A stretch of 64,000 nucleotides of DNA from Herbidospora cretacea (lineage in GTDB: Bacteria; Actinomycetota; Actinomycetes; Streptosporangiales; Streptosporangiaceae): NCBI RefSeq assembly GCF_001570605.1, contig NZ_BBXG01000006.1, positions 310,001 to 374,000 of the forward strand, given 5' to 3'. The position numbers were made by a program, and so were the translations under genes. The stretch's first letter is position 1, and each line of letters opens with the position of its first letter. Under the pieces are notes generated by a model. That model had not been told where the DNA came from. It saw only the letters and a program-made list of their open reading frames with translations, and searched no databases. Of this stretch, positions 42,425-50,406 are shown in pieces.

Positions 42425-42451
42425 TTCGGGCAGGATATTGAGGAATTGTGA

Positions 42452-43666
42452 CTATTGGGTGTTGGTCCGGTGCCGGATCGCCGGGGCGAGGAGGAGCTGC
42501 CCCGCCGCGGCCACGAGGCCCAGCCCGGCCGTGGTCAGCCAGAGCGCCTCGTGGCCCACTTCGAGCAGGCGGGTGCCGAGGATCGGGGTGACCGCCGCGC
42601 CGACCGACCACGACAGACCGTAAAGGCCGTTGTAGCGGCCCCGGAGGTGCGGCGGGGCCAGCGCGGAGGTGATCGCCAGGGGCATCCCGGCGGTGAGGAT
42701 CTCCCCGCACGTCCAGACGACGACGGCCAGGGCGTACTGGAGGGTCGTGGTCGCGAAGGCCTGGAGCCCGAAGCCGGCGCCTACGACGGCGAACCCGGCC
42801 GCCAGCACCAGGCTCGGGCTGAACCGGGTCAGCCAGGCCGTGGTGATCGGCTGCACCACGATGATCAGCGCGCCGTTGACCGCGATGGCCGCGCCGAACG
42901 CCTCCGGCGGCAGCCCCCGCTGGGTCATCGCGATGGCGAGCGTCTGGAACGCCTGCAGATAGGTGCACGTGTACGCGAGGTTCATCAGGACGAACGCGAC
43001 CATGGTCCGGTCGCGCAGCACGTCGCGGTAGCCGCCCGGCAGCCGCTCCGAGGCGGGCGGGCGGGTCTCCGGGATCAGCCGCCAGACCAGGTAGGCGAAG
43101 ACCAGGCAACTGGCCGCGTCGATCCAGAACAGCAGCAGGAACCCGCCCGACGCGAGCCTTCCCCCGGCCACCATGGCGACCGAGAACCCCAGGTTGATCG
43201 CCCAGAAGAGCAGCCCGTAGGCCCTCGGCCGGTCCTGCGGCGACACCACGTCGGCCAGCAGCGCCTGCGACGCCGGGCGGTAGATGTCCACGACCAGCCC
43301 CAGCACGAACATGCCGGCCGCGATGGCGGTCAGGTCGTGGGCGTACCCGAGGAAGAGCATGGTCGCCGCCGTCGCCAGCATGCCGCCCGCGAGCGTGGCC
43401 CGGCGGCCGACCCGGTCGGCCAGGAAGCCCGCGACCGGCTGGGACAGCAGCGACCCGCACCCCCACAGGGTCAGGACCAGACCGGTGACCGCGACCGAGA
43501 CGCCCCGCGACTGGGTCAGGTAGATCCCCATGAACGGCTGGGCCATCGTGCCGAGCTTGTTGACGGCGGTGCCGGAGAAGAGGACCCAGAACTCCCTGGG
43601 CAGCCCGCCGACGCGGGAGTGGATGAAGCCACGGACGGGAGAGCGTTCGACGGGGGGCGCGGTCAT
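42452..43666 (-). CDS. MFS transporter
   Basis: A 404-residue, 12-helix major facilitator protein. It starts MTAPPVERSPVRGFIHSRVGGLPREFWVLFSG; motif A is GFLADRVGRRATLAGGML, and VVDIYRPASQALLADVV and MNLAYTCTYLQAFQTLAIAM resemble the YajR/MdtH-type efflux group. The ATG at 43666 was chosen from the conserved start; the frame upstream is a shadow of the divergent gene. A perfect operator palindrome lies between it and the divergent ArsR-type regulator, so the regulator likely represses this gene. The kinase and SARP-NarL genes follow closely. Confidence 0.88.
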   Translation of the reverse strand: MTAPPVERSPVRGFIHSRVGGLPREFWVLFSGTAVNKLGTMAQPFMGIYLTQSRGVSVAVTGLVLTLWGCGSLLSQPVAGFLADRVGRRATLAGGMLATAATMLFLGYAHDLTAIAAGMFVLGLVVDIYRPASQALLADVVSPQDRPRAYGLLFWAINLGFSVAMVAGGRLASGGFLLLFWIDAASCLVFAYLVWRLIPETRPPASERLPGGYRDVLRDRTMVAFVLMNLAYTCTYLQAFQTLAIAMTQRGLPPEAFGAAIAVNGALIIVVQPITTAWLTRFSPSLVLAAGFAVVGAGFGLQAFATTTLQYALAVVVWTCGEILTAGMPLAITSALAPPHLRGRYNGLYGLSWSVGAAVTPILGTRLLEVGHEALWLTTAGLGLVAAAGQLLLAPAIRHRTNTQ

Positions 43667-43706
43667 GGTGCCCCAGCCTCCTGAGCCGGTCCGGGCCGAC
43701 GCGAAC

Positions 43707-43726
43707 GTTTTAGCCCGTGCTAAAAC
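43707..43726. promoter_or_regulatory. Perfect operator palindrome in MFS/ArsR gap
   Basis: GTTTTAGC (43707-43714) and GCTAAAAC (43719-43726) are exact inverted arms around a 4-bp spacer, in the 91-bp divergent gap. It is the most AT-rich element nearby and fits the -35/-10 region of either gene; the ArsR-type protein is the likely binder. Confidence 0.65.
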
Positions 43727-43757
43727 TTGCCTGGTCACCGGACGGGGGAGGGCAAGC

Positions 43758-44723
43758 ATGGCGGTCGAGTGGTCGTTCACGCCGGGCGACGTGGCGCGGC
43801 TGCGGTTCGCCTTCTCGCCGATGTGGGAGGTGGTGGCCAGCCTCCGGGCGGTCCAGGGGGCGGCGCTGCATCCGGCGCAGCTCCCATGGCTGCGGGAGGT
43901 GCGCGACCGGCTCGCCACGCTCGGGCTGGAGGAGCTGACCGGGCTGGTGCCGGCGGCGGGATACCTGCCCGACTTCCTCACCCCGACGCCCGACACCCAC
44001 CAGCCCGACTTCGCCGACGAACTCGCGCTCGTCCGGGCCGCCGACCCCGAGGTGGCGCGGTCCGAGGTGGCCCGGTCGGCGCCCCGCCGCGCCGGGGTGG
44101 CCGCGCGGTTCGCGGCGGATCCCGCCGGCGCGCTCGCCTGGACGGGGGACGCGCTGGAGGCGTACTGGAACCTGGTCTTCGCGGAGTTCTGGCCGAAGGT
44201 GCGCGGGGTGCTGGAGGCCGACGTGCTCTACCGGTCGCGGCGGCTGACCGAGGGCGGGGTGAGCGACCTGTTCGCGGCGCTGCACCCGTCGGTGACCTGG
44301 CACGGCGACCGGCTGATCACCCACAAGGACTGCATCCACCTGGCCGAGCTCGGCGGCGCGGGGCTGGTGCTGCTCCCGAGCGTGTTCCAGCGGCTCGACC
44401 GGGTCGCGATCGTGCACGAGCCCTACCGGCCCATGCTGATCTATCCGGCCCGGGGGACGGGGAACCTGTGGGCGCGCGGCCCCGAGGAGGTGCCCGGCGC
44501 GCTGTCGGCCCTGATCGGGCGGACCCGGGCGCGCATCCTGACCGCGCTGGAGACCCCGGCGTCGACGTCGGGGCTGGCCAGGGTGATGGAACTGACGCCG
44601 GGGGCTGTTTCGCAGCACCTCACCGTCCTGTCGGACGGAGGCCTGGTGTCCCGGCAGCGCCTCGGACGCGAAGTCTTCTACCAGCGGACCCCGATCGGCG
44701 ACGCCCTGGTGGGACGGCCCTAG
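43758..44723 (+). CDS. ArsR-type winged-helix regulator (DUF5937-like N-terminus)
   Basis: A 321-residue regulator. Residues about 1-240 form the DUF5937-like effector part (start VEWSFTPGDVARLRFAFSPMWEVVASLRA), and residues about 250-320 an ArsR winged helix (IGRTRARILTALETPASTSGLARVMELTPGAVSQHLTVLSDGGLVSRQRLGREVFYQRT). Metal-binding Cys pairs of classical ArsR are absent. The ATG at 43758 has GGGGGAGG upstream. Divergent from an MFS transporter with a perfect palindrome between, it is probably a ligand-controlled repressor of efflux. Repeat copy C follows. Confidence 0.87.
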   Translation: MAVEWSFTPGDVARLRFAFSPMWEVVASLRAVQGAALHPAQLPWLREVRDRLATLGLEELTGLVPAAGYLPDFLTPTPDTHQPDFADELALVRAADPEVARSEVARSAPRRAGVAARFAADPAGALAWTGDALEAYWNLVFAEFWPKVRGVLEADVLYRSRRLTEGGVSDLFAALHPSVTWHGDRLITHKDCIHLAELGGAGLVLLPSVFQRLDRVAIVHEPYRPMLIYPARGTGNLWARGPEEVPGALSALIGRTRARILTALETPASTSGLARVMELTPGAVSQHLTVLSDGGLVSRQRLGREVFYQRTPIGDALVGRP

Positions 44724-44726
44724 ACC

Positions 44727-44832
44727 GCCCGTCGCGGCGGGGCTCCGCGCGGCCGGTCGGCGCCGGGTGCGGCGAGGGCCGGAAGCGGCGGGCGGCGCCG
44801 GGGCAGGCGGAGCCGTAACGGAAGAAGGGCTC
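44727..44832 (+). repeat. Dispersed convergent-gap repeat, copy C
   Basis: Runs from CGCCCGTCGCGGCGGGG through GCGGCCGGTCGGCGCCGGG, TGCGGCGAGGG and GCGGCGGGCGG to GGGGCAGGCGGAGCCGTAAC and GGAAGAAGGG. It fills the whole gap between the convergent ArsR-type and kinase genes. Confidence 0.7.
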
Positions 44833-46686
44833 TTACAGTGGGATTCTGGCGGTGATCGTGGTGCCCTCACCCGAGGTGCCGATCTCGCAGCCGCCGCCGA
44901 GTTCGGCGGCCCGCTCCCGCATCGACGACAGGCCCGCCTCCGGGCGGCCGCCGGCGCGGATCTCCACGACCAGGTCGGCGCCCCGGCTGACGGTGATCGC
45001 CGTCGCGGCGGTGTGGCGGAGGGCGTCCTGGGCGATGCGGTAGGCGGCCACCTCGACGGCGGCGGGCAGGCCGGTCAGGTCGCCCTCGACGACGAGGTCG
45101 ATGGGGCCGAGCTGCCTGATCGCGCCGGCCAGGCCGAGGTCGTCGAGGGCGGGCGGGCGCAGGCCGTGGACGAGTTCGCGGATGTCGCCGGAGACGGCGT
45201 CCATGCCGCCGCGCAGGTCGGCCAGCAGGGTGTCGGCGATCTCGGGGCTGCCCCTGAGCTGGGTCCGGGCCATCGAGATGCGCATCGCCATCGCCGACAG
45301 GGTCTGGCCGAGCCCGTCGTGCAGGTCGCGGCGCAGGCGGCGGCGCTCCTCCTCGCGGGCGGTCAGGATGCGCTCCCGCGACCGCCGCAGCGCCGTGGTC
45401 AGCCGCATCGTGTGGGCGGCGTCGGCGATGTACGGGGTCAGGACCGCGATCACCCGCTCGTCGTGGGCGGCCGGGAAGCGGCGGGGCCCCGGCGGGCCGA
45501 TCAGCAGGGTGCCGACCGGCTCGCCGTGCCAGACCAGCTCGACCCGGCGGGCCACCACGGGCAGCTCGCCCCACGAGGTGCGGGTGCCGTCGAGGTCGAG
45601 CGCGGTGCCGGTCACCGCCAGGCCCTCCTTGATCGTCTCCAGGGTGGCCAGCAGGCCGTGGACGGGATCGGCCTGCTGGAGCCGTCCGCGCAGGTCGTCG
45701 GCGAGGGTGACCGGGTCGCCGCGGGTGCCGTAGAGGGCCCGGTCGGCCAGCCGGTGGAGGGCCCGCCTCATCGGGTGGAAGAACACCCCCGCCCCGAGGG
45801 CCGCGACCAGTCCGAAATAGCGGTCGACCTCGGCCAGGAACAGGCTGGAGGCCGTCCCTGCCAGCACGTACACCGACGCCACCACGGTCACCATCCCGGC
45901 GCCCACCAGCGCCCGGGTGATCAGGGTGTCGATGCCGAACAGCCGGTAGCGCAGCACCGCGAGCGTGATCGCCGCCGGGATCAGCGGGATCGTGATGGTG
46001 GTGACCCACCACACCGAGCTGCCGATGATCCACGGCACGACCAGGCAGGAGATGGCCAGCAGCGGCCAGAGGACCTGCCGCCGCTCGTCCTCCCCGGCCC
46101 GCCGGAACCGCAGCACCAGCGACGAGAACGCGATCACCAGCGACAGCGTGACGAGCCCCTGGAGGGTTCGCCCGGCCCACGACGGCCCCGGCCCGGCGAT
46201 CGCGGCGAGCCATTCGGCGGCCAGCACCGCCGCCGCGAACCCGCCCGGCCAGCACCACGCCCGCGACAGCAGCGCCCCGGTCGGATAGAGCATCGGCAGC
46301 AGCACGCCCAGGGCGTAGGTCGTCAGGTTCCAGACGCCGTGGGAGAACACGTCGAGCGGCGCCGCCAGCGGATGGCCGCCCTCCCGGACCAGCAGCGCCG
46401 CCAGGTCGGCGGCGGCGACGCTGGCCGCCGCGCCCAGCCCGCCCAGCGCCAGCAGCCACCCGATCACCAGCTTCGGCCGCCGCTGCACCAGCAGCGCCCC
46501 GAACACCGGGAACGCCAGCCCCATCACGTCCTCCGGCGTGAACGGCAGCGGGGCGCCGATCACGAGGTCGGCGACGACCAGCACGACCGCCGCGCCCGCG
46601 ATGCCCGCCGCCAGCACCCGCGCCGCCCGGTCGGGCACCCGCATCCATCGCGGCCGGGTCTCCGCCTCGGGAGAAGCGCCGGTCAT
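44833..46686 (-). CDS. Histidine kinase paralog with degenerate ATPase domain
   Basis: A 617-residue membrane protein similar along its length to the kinase at 40430-42424: multi-helix N-terminus (about 1-320), GAF-like middle, and the same His box (EEERRRLRRDLHDGLGQTLSAMAM). The ATPase domain is shortened: where the paralog has ALTNVRRHAHARR, this one reads ALRHTAATAI with no N-box Asn, and the G1 box DDGIGLPE is replaced by RAGGRPEAG. The end (LSSMRERAAELGGGCEI, GTTITARIPL) is intact. It probably cannot hydrolyse ATP normally. It has no response regulator beside it. The ATG at 46686 was chosen at the first Met before the helices. Confidence 0.85.
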   Translation of the reverse strand: MTGASPEAETRPRWMRVPDRAARVLAAGIAGAAVVLVVADLVIGAPLPFTPEDVMGLAFPVFGALLVQRRPKLVIGWLLALGGLGAAASVAAADLAALLVREGGHPLAAPLDVFSHGVWNLTTYALGVLLPMLYPTGALLSRAWCWPGGFAAAVLAAEWLAAIAGPGPSWAGRTLQGLVTLSLVIAFSSLVLRFRRAGEDERRQVLWPLLAISCLVVPWIIGSSVWWVTTITIPLIPAAITLAVLRYRLFGIDTLITRALVGAGMVTVVASVYVLAGTASSLFLAEVDRYFGLVAALGAGVFFHPMRRALHRLADRALYGTRGDPVTLADDLRGRLQQADPVHGLLATLETIKEGLAVTGTALDLDGTRTSWGELPVVARRVELVWHGEPVGTLLIGPPGPRRFPAAHDERVIAVLTPYIADAAHTMRLTTALRRSRERILTAREEERRRLRRDLHDGLGQTLSAMAMRISMARTQLRGSPEIADTLLADLRGGMDAVSGDIRELVHGLRPPALDDLGLAGAIRQLGPIDLVVEGDLTGLPAAVEVAAYRIAQDALRHTAATAITVSRGADLVVEIRAGGRPEAGLSSMRERAAELGGGCEIGTSGEGTTITARIPL

Positions 46687-46753
46687 CAGGGTCCGCCTTA
46701 CGAGTCGTCCGAGTCCTTCTGGCTCTCTGAGACGGGGCCCGGTGAGGGAAAGT

Positions 46754-47515
46754 TCAACAGATATCCGGCGATTCGGGTGACGGTCTGTCAGAAGGGGTGG
46801 TGATGGTCCGGACCACCGGGGGGACCACGCCGTAGAGGCGCTCCCCCGACCGCTGGGTCGCGCCGGGCCGCAGCCGGATCCCGGTGACGGTGGCCTGGCC
46901 GCCGTAGACGTCCGAGACCCTGATCGTGTACGGCCCCGGGCCCGGCTCCGGCGGGAACACCCAGTAGTTGTCGGCCCCCCGGCGCAGATCCCGCCAGTGG
47001 ACGCCGTTCTTGATCCGCACCCGCGCCAGCCGGTTGCCGTGGTCGAGCACCTGCACCGCGCTCCAGTGGGCGGTCGAGCCCGGTTTGACGCGGAAGGCCA
47101 GCCGCCGCCCCGGCTCCGGGTCGCGGACCCGCCGGTAGGTGATCGCCGCGCTGCCGTCGTCCCGGTCGGCGATGCTGACGAACGCCTCCGCCGACAGGTC
47201 GAGGTCACCCGGGCCGCAGGCCGGGCAGCGGTCGACGACCAGCACCCGCACAGTCCCGGCCGGCCCGGTCACGTCGAGATAGCCGCCGCAGGCGGCCGAC
47301 CCGTCGTACTCCGGCGTCGACACCGAGGCGAACAGCATGGGGTGGCCGGGCAGCGAGCAGTTGCCCGGCGCCTTCGCCTCGTAGAAGTAGGCCCGCCCCC
47401 GCCTCTCCGGCGAGGCGCAGACCGGACCGGTCAGCTGGACGAGGACCGCCGCCGCGACGAGCGCCGCGACGGCCCACACCACTCCGCGGCGCCTGCGGCG
47501 CCTCGCGTGTCTCAT
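46754..47515 (-). CDS. Expansin-like (EXLX1 family) secreted protein
   Basis: A 253-residue secreted protein. A basic N-terminus and signal helix (GVVWAVAALVAAAVLVQLTG) lead to a double-psi barrel with GRAYFYEAKAPGNCSLP, YLDVTGPAGTVRVLVVDRCPACGPGDLDLS (the conserved Asp follows the Cys pair) and AFVSIADRDDGSAAITYRRV, then a beta-sandwich second domain (about 150-235; VKPGSTAHWSAVQVLDHGNRLARVRIKNG). Bacterial expansins bind and loosen cellulose or peptidoglycan without hydrolysis. It lies 43 bases behind the terpene synthase gene on the same strand, but functional linkage is not obvious. Confidence 0.85.
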   Translation of the reverse strand: MRHARRRRRRGVVWAVAALVAAAVLVQLTGPVCASPERRGRAYFYEAKAPGNCSLPGHPMLFASVSTPEYDGSAACGGYLDVTGPAGTVRVLVVDRCPACGPGDLDLSAEAFVSIADRDDGSAAITYRRVRDPEPGRRLAFRVKPGSTAHWSAVQVLDHGNRLARVRIKNGVHWRDLRRGADNYWVFPPEPGPGPYTIRVSDVYGGQATVTGIRLRPGATQRSGERLYGVVPPVVRTITTPSDRPSPESPDIC

Positions 47516-47558
47516 GCCGGATACATAGAGACACGCGGTGATTACGTTACGTAGATCT

Positions 47559-48464
47559 TCACTGGTAGCGCGGGGACTCCAGCAGCCATTCGAGGTAGGC
47601 CCTCGGCACCCCGAACAGGGCCGCGGCCACCTTCTCGACGTCGTCGGGGACCCCGAGCTCCGCGTACGACTCCGGCAGCGCCTTGGCCGCGTCGGTCAGG
47701 TCCTCGGCCCGCTCCACGATCCGGTCGGCCACCCACTCGGCCGGGGCGGGCACCCCGATCCGCGACACCGCCACCCGCACGTAGTTGTGCGGGTCGCCGC
47801 GCTCCTTGCCGAGCGAGGCCACGTCGTTGCACCAGGCCGTCACGTCGACCACGGCGTCGAGGAGGGTCCGCCACGGCGGCGTGGCGTGCAGCCGTCCGGG
47901 CACCTCGATCCGCAGGCACCCCTCGATGATCTCCGCGCCGGCGCCCGCGAAGACGTCCCGCCGCAGCGCCGGGTACTCCCCGGCCGAGGGGACCCGCCCG
48001 ATCGACCGGTTCACCGCCTGCATCCGGCACGCCTGCGCCTGCGCCTCGATCCGCTGCGTGAACCGCTGCTCCCAGGCGGGCGACATGTCGGGCGCGGTCA
48101 CCCGCCACAGGTCGGCGAACGCCGCCACCAGCGGCTCCTCGGTCCGGTGACCGGCGTGGGCGGCCTCCCGCAGGCGGCCCTGCATCAGATCGAGCACGGT
48201 GGTGTCCCGGCTGCCGCTGCCCTCGTCGCACCAGTCGTCGTAGGCGAGCTGCCAGGTGACCCACCGGGCGAGCAGCTCGTTCCCCGGCAGCACCCGCGCG
48301 GCCAGGCGCTCGGGGCGGGCGGCGATCGAGAGGCCGTACAGCCCCGCCCAGGCCCCCAGCGCCCGGGTGTCGCACACGACCGGTTCTCCCACGGTCGGCG
48401 GCAGACAGTAGACGAGCGGGGCCAGAACGGCGGCAGCCGAAGGTATGCGCAGCTCAGGGGTCAT
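47559..48464 (-). CDS. Class I terpene synthase family protein
   Basis: A 301-residue terpene cyclase. The Mg-binding Asp-rich motif is YDDWCDEGSG (about residue 85-95), and the NSE motif is NDVASLGKERGDPHNY (about 215-230), both required for ionising prenyl diphosphates. The Arg sensor and RY pair near the C-terminus are less clear (the protein ends LLESPRYQ). Product cannot be predicted. ATG at 48464 was preferred; an in-frame GTG at 48491 adds nine residues. There is no prenyltransferase or P450 next to it, so it stands alone, divergent from the glutamine synthetase-like gene. Confidence 0.82.
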   Translation of the reverse strand: MTPELRIPSAAAVLAPLVYCLPPTVGEPVVCDTRALGAWAGLYGLSIAARPERLAARVLPGNELLARWVTWQLAYDDWCDEGSGSRDTTVLDLMQGRLREAAHAGHRTEEPLVAAFADLWRVTAPDMSPAWEQRFTQRIEAQAQACRMQAVNRSIGRVPSAGEYPALRRDVFAGAGAEIIEGCLRIEVPGRLHATPPWRTLLDAVVDVTAWCNDVASLGKERGDPHNYVRVAVSRIGVPAPAEWVADRIVERAEDLTDAAKALPESYAELGVPDDVEKVAAALFGVPRAYLEWLLESPRYQ

Positions 48465-48534
48465 GTGATGACACGCTAGGTGAGCATTCACCGGCTGTCC
48501 CGCAGGCGCGACGGGGAGTCCTCACGGCAGGTGC

Positions 48535-48550
48535 GTAACGTATGTGAAAC
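48535..48550 (+). promoter_or_regulatory. Candidate GlnR half-box GTAAC-N6-GAAAC
   Basis: GTAAC (48535-48539), six bases, GAAAC (48546-48550) match the gTnAc-n6-GaAAc a/b site pair of the actinomycete nitrogen regulator GlnR. It ends 56 bases before the TTG of the glutamine synthetase-like gene. A second pair at the expected spacing is not evident (GGGGC there). Confidence 0.45.
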
Positions 48551-48606
48551 ACACAAGGGGCACACTGGTAGGTGTCCAGACCTGGAACTTTCGTGAGGTA
48601 GTCGCC

Positions 48607-49968
48607 TTGGACCGCCAGCAGGAATTCGTTCTCCGCACGCTCGAAGAGCGCGACATCCGGTTCATCCGGCTCTGGTTCACCGACGTCCTCGGCTTCCTCA
48701 AGTCCGTGGCCATCGCGCCGGCCGAACTGGAGGGCGCCTTCGCCGAGGGAATCGGCTTCGACGGCTCCGCCATCGAGGGCTTCTCCCGCGTGTACGAGTC
48801 GGACATGCTCGCCAAGCCCGACCCGTCGACCTTCCAGATCCTGCCGTGGCGCAGCGAGACCCCCGGCGCGGCCAGGATGTTCTGCGACATCCTCATGCCC
48901 GACGGCTCCCCGTCCCACGCCGACCCCCGCTGGGTCCTGAAGCGGACCCTGGCGCGCGCCGCCGACATGGGGTTCACCTTCTACACCCACCCCGAGGTCG
49001 AGTTCTTCCTCCTCCGCGACCGCCCCGAGCGCGGCGTCCGGCCCGAGCCGATCGACGACGGCGGCTACTTCGACCACACCCCCCACAGCGCCGGCCACGA
49101 CTTCCGCCGCAACGCGATCATGATGCTGGAGGCGATGGGGATCTCGGTGGAGTTCAGCCACCACGAGGGCGCCCCCGGCCAGCAGGAGATAGACCTCCGC
49201 TACGCCGACGCCCTGTCGACCGCCGACAACATCATGACCTTCCGGCTCGTGATGAAGGAGGTGGCGCTGGAGCAGGGCGTCTGGGCCTCCTTCATGCCCA
49301 AGCCGTTCACCGAGTACCCCGGGTCGGGCATGCACACCCACATGTCCCTGTTCGAGGGCGACCGCAACGCCTTCTACGAGCCCGGGTCGGACTACCAGCT
49401 CTCCAAGGTGGGCCGGTCGTTCATCGGCGGCCTCCTCAAGCACGCCGCCGAGATCACCGCGGTGTGTAACCAGTGGGTGAACTCTTACAAGCGCCTCTGG
49501 GGCGACACCGAGGCCATCGCCGGGGCGGGCGGCGAGGCTCCCTCGTACATCTGCTGGGGCCACAACAACCGGTCGGCGCTGGTCCGGGTGCCGATGTACA
49601 AGCCCCACAAGGGTGGCTCGACCCGCATCGAGTTCCGCTCACTCGACTCGGCCTGCAACCCCTACCTGGCGTACGCGATGATCCTGGCGGCGGGGCTGAA
49701 GGGGATCGAAGAGGGCTACGACATCCCGGCCGGAGCCGAGGACGACGTGTGGGCGCTGACGTCGGGCGAGCGGCGGGCACTGGGAATCCACCCGCTGCCG
49801 CAGTCGCTCGACGAGGCGATCACGGCGATGGAGCACAGCGAACTCGCGGCGGAGACGCTGGGGGAGCACGTGTTCGACTACTTCCTGCGCAACAAGCGGT
49901 CGGAGTGGCGCGAGTACCGGCGCCAGGTGACCGAGTTCGAGCTGGGACGGTACCTGCCGGTCCTGTAG
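48607..49968 (+). CDS. glnA2: Glutamine synthetase-like protein, GlnA2 type
   Basis: A 453-residue GS-I family ligase. Seen: FTDVLGFLKSVAI, GIGFDGSAIEGF, HPEVEFFLL and QQEIDLRY (metal Glu), PGSGMHTHMSLF, and NRSALVRVP / RIEFRSLDSACNPYLA. The TTG at 48607 has GAGG upstream and gives the DRQQEFVLRTLEERDIRF start of actinomycete GlnA2 proteins. From memory, S. coelicolor GlnA2 also lies near nadE and glnE and glutamylates polyamines rather than making glutamine; that function here is inference. A Tyr in EGYDIPAG sits where GlnA1 has its adenylylated Tyr. A candidate GlnR site lies upstream and a strong terminator follows. Confidence 0.9.
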   Translation: MDRQQEFVLRTLEERDIRFIRLWFTDVLGFLKSVAIAPAELEGAFAEGIGFDGSAIEGFSRVYESDMLAKPDPSTFQILPWRSETPGAARMFCDILMPDGSPSHADPRWVLKRTLARAADMGFTFYTHPEVEFFLLRDRPERGVRPEPIDDGGYFDHTPHSAGHDFRRNAIMMLEAMGISVEFSHHEGAPGQQEIDLRYADALSTADNIMTFRLVMKEVALEQGVWASFMPKPFTEYPGSGMHTHMSLFEGDRNAFYEPGSDYQLSKVGRSFIGGLLKHAAEITAVCNQWVNSYKRLWGDTEAIAGAGGEAPSYICWGHNNRSALVRVPMYKPHKGGSTRIEFRSLDSACNPYLAYAMILAAGLKGIEEGYDIPAGAEDDVWALTSGERRALGIHPLPQSLDEAITAMEHSELAAETLGEHVFDYFLRNKRSEWREYRRQVTEFELGRYLPVL

Positions 49969-49977
49969 GACTTACGA

Positions 49978-50015
49978 CCCCCGGCAGGGCAGGATCACGC
50001 CCGCCGGGGGTTTTT
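49978..50015 (+). terminator. Rho-independent terminator of the glutamine synthetase-like gene
   Basis: CCCCCGGC-A-GGGC pairs with GCCC-GCCGGGGG around a 9-base loop, followed by TTTTT, 10 bases after the stop codon. Confidence 0.85.
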
Positions 50016-50105
50016 CATGCGCCGGCCCCGCCGGGCAGCGTTCCCGGCGATCGCTCCCTGAGACTGTGCCGCCGTACAGGTCGCCTGTGAGGGTTCCACT
50101 GCGGC

Positions 50106-50231
50106 GGACTTTAGTTGACTAAAGCTTCAGGGGGCTGTGCGTGAGCGCGGACAGCTCGCCCGATGCTGGCTTCTGCATCGCTCCAAACAGCTACATGTAA
50201 CTTACTTCAGTGTTCGGACTTTAGCTGACTA
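50106..50231 (+). promoter_or_regulatory. Two copies of GGACTTTAGYTGACTA upstream of a small membrane peptide
   Basis: GGACTTTAGTTGACTA at 50106-50121 and GGACTTTAGCTGACTA at 50216-50231 differ by one base and are 110 bp apart. The first is part of a palindrome (CTTTAGT-TG-ACTAAAG, 50109-50124). These look like operators or TTGACT -35 elements in a 320-base gap that otherwise shows no gene. Confidence 0.55.
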
Positions 50232-50289
50232 TTCAAGGATCATGTACTCGTATTTACCATTGCGAAGTAATCGAACGAAGGGGACAGCA

Positions 50290-50394
50290 GTGGGCGCAAT
50301 GGTGGGGCTCGCGATCGGGCTCGCGGTGATAGGTGTACCGGTGATCATCGTCGTGATCGTGATGGCGGTGGTCGCGGCGATCAAGAGGGACTGA
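50290..50394 (+). CDS. Small single-pass membrane peptide
   Basis: A 34-residue peptide starting with GTG 7 bases after GGGG; an ATG nine bases later is an alternative. The product is one long hydrophobic helix (MVGLAIGLAVIGVPVIIVVI, then more Val/Ala) ending in a basic KRD tail. I know no family. It is preceded by AT-richer DNA with repeated TTTAGYTGACTA elements, so it looks regulated, and it converges with the last gene of the chaperone-GTPase operon, 12 bases apart. It may be a membrane modulator or toxin-like peptide; neither is shown. Confidence 0.5.
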   Translation: MGAMVGLAIGLAVIGVPVIIVVIVMAVVAAIKRD

Positions 50395-50406
50395 TCCCGG
50401 CGCAGA

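Noticed and set aside
38349-43466. 1705-codon leftward open frame
   Set aside because: A very long frame caused by high GC; it crosses nadE, the SARP-NarL gene, the kinase and the MFS gene in another phase and has no recognisable domain.
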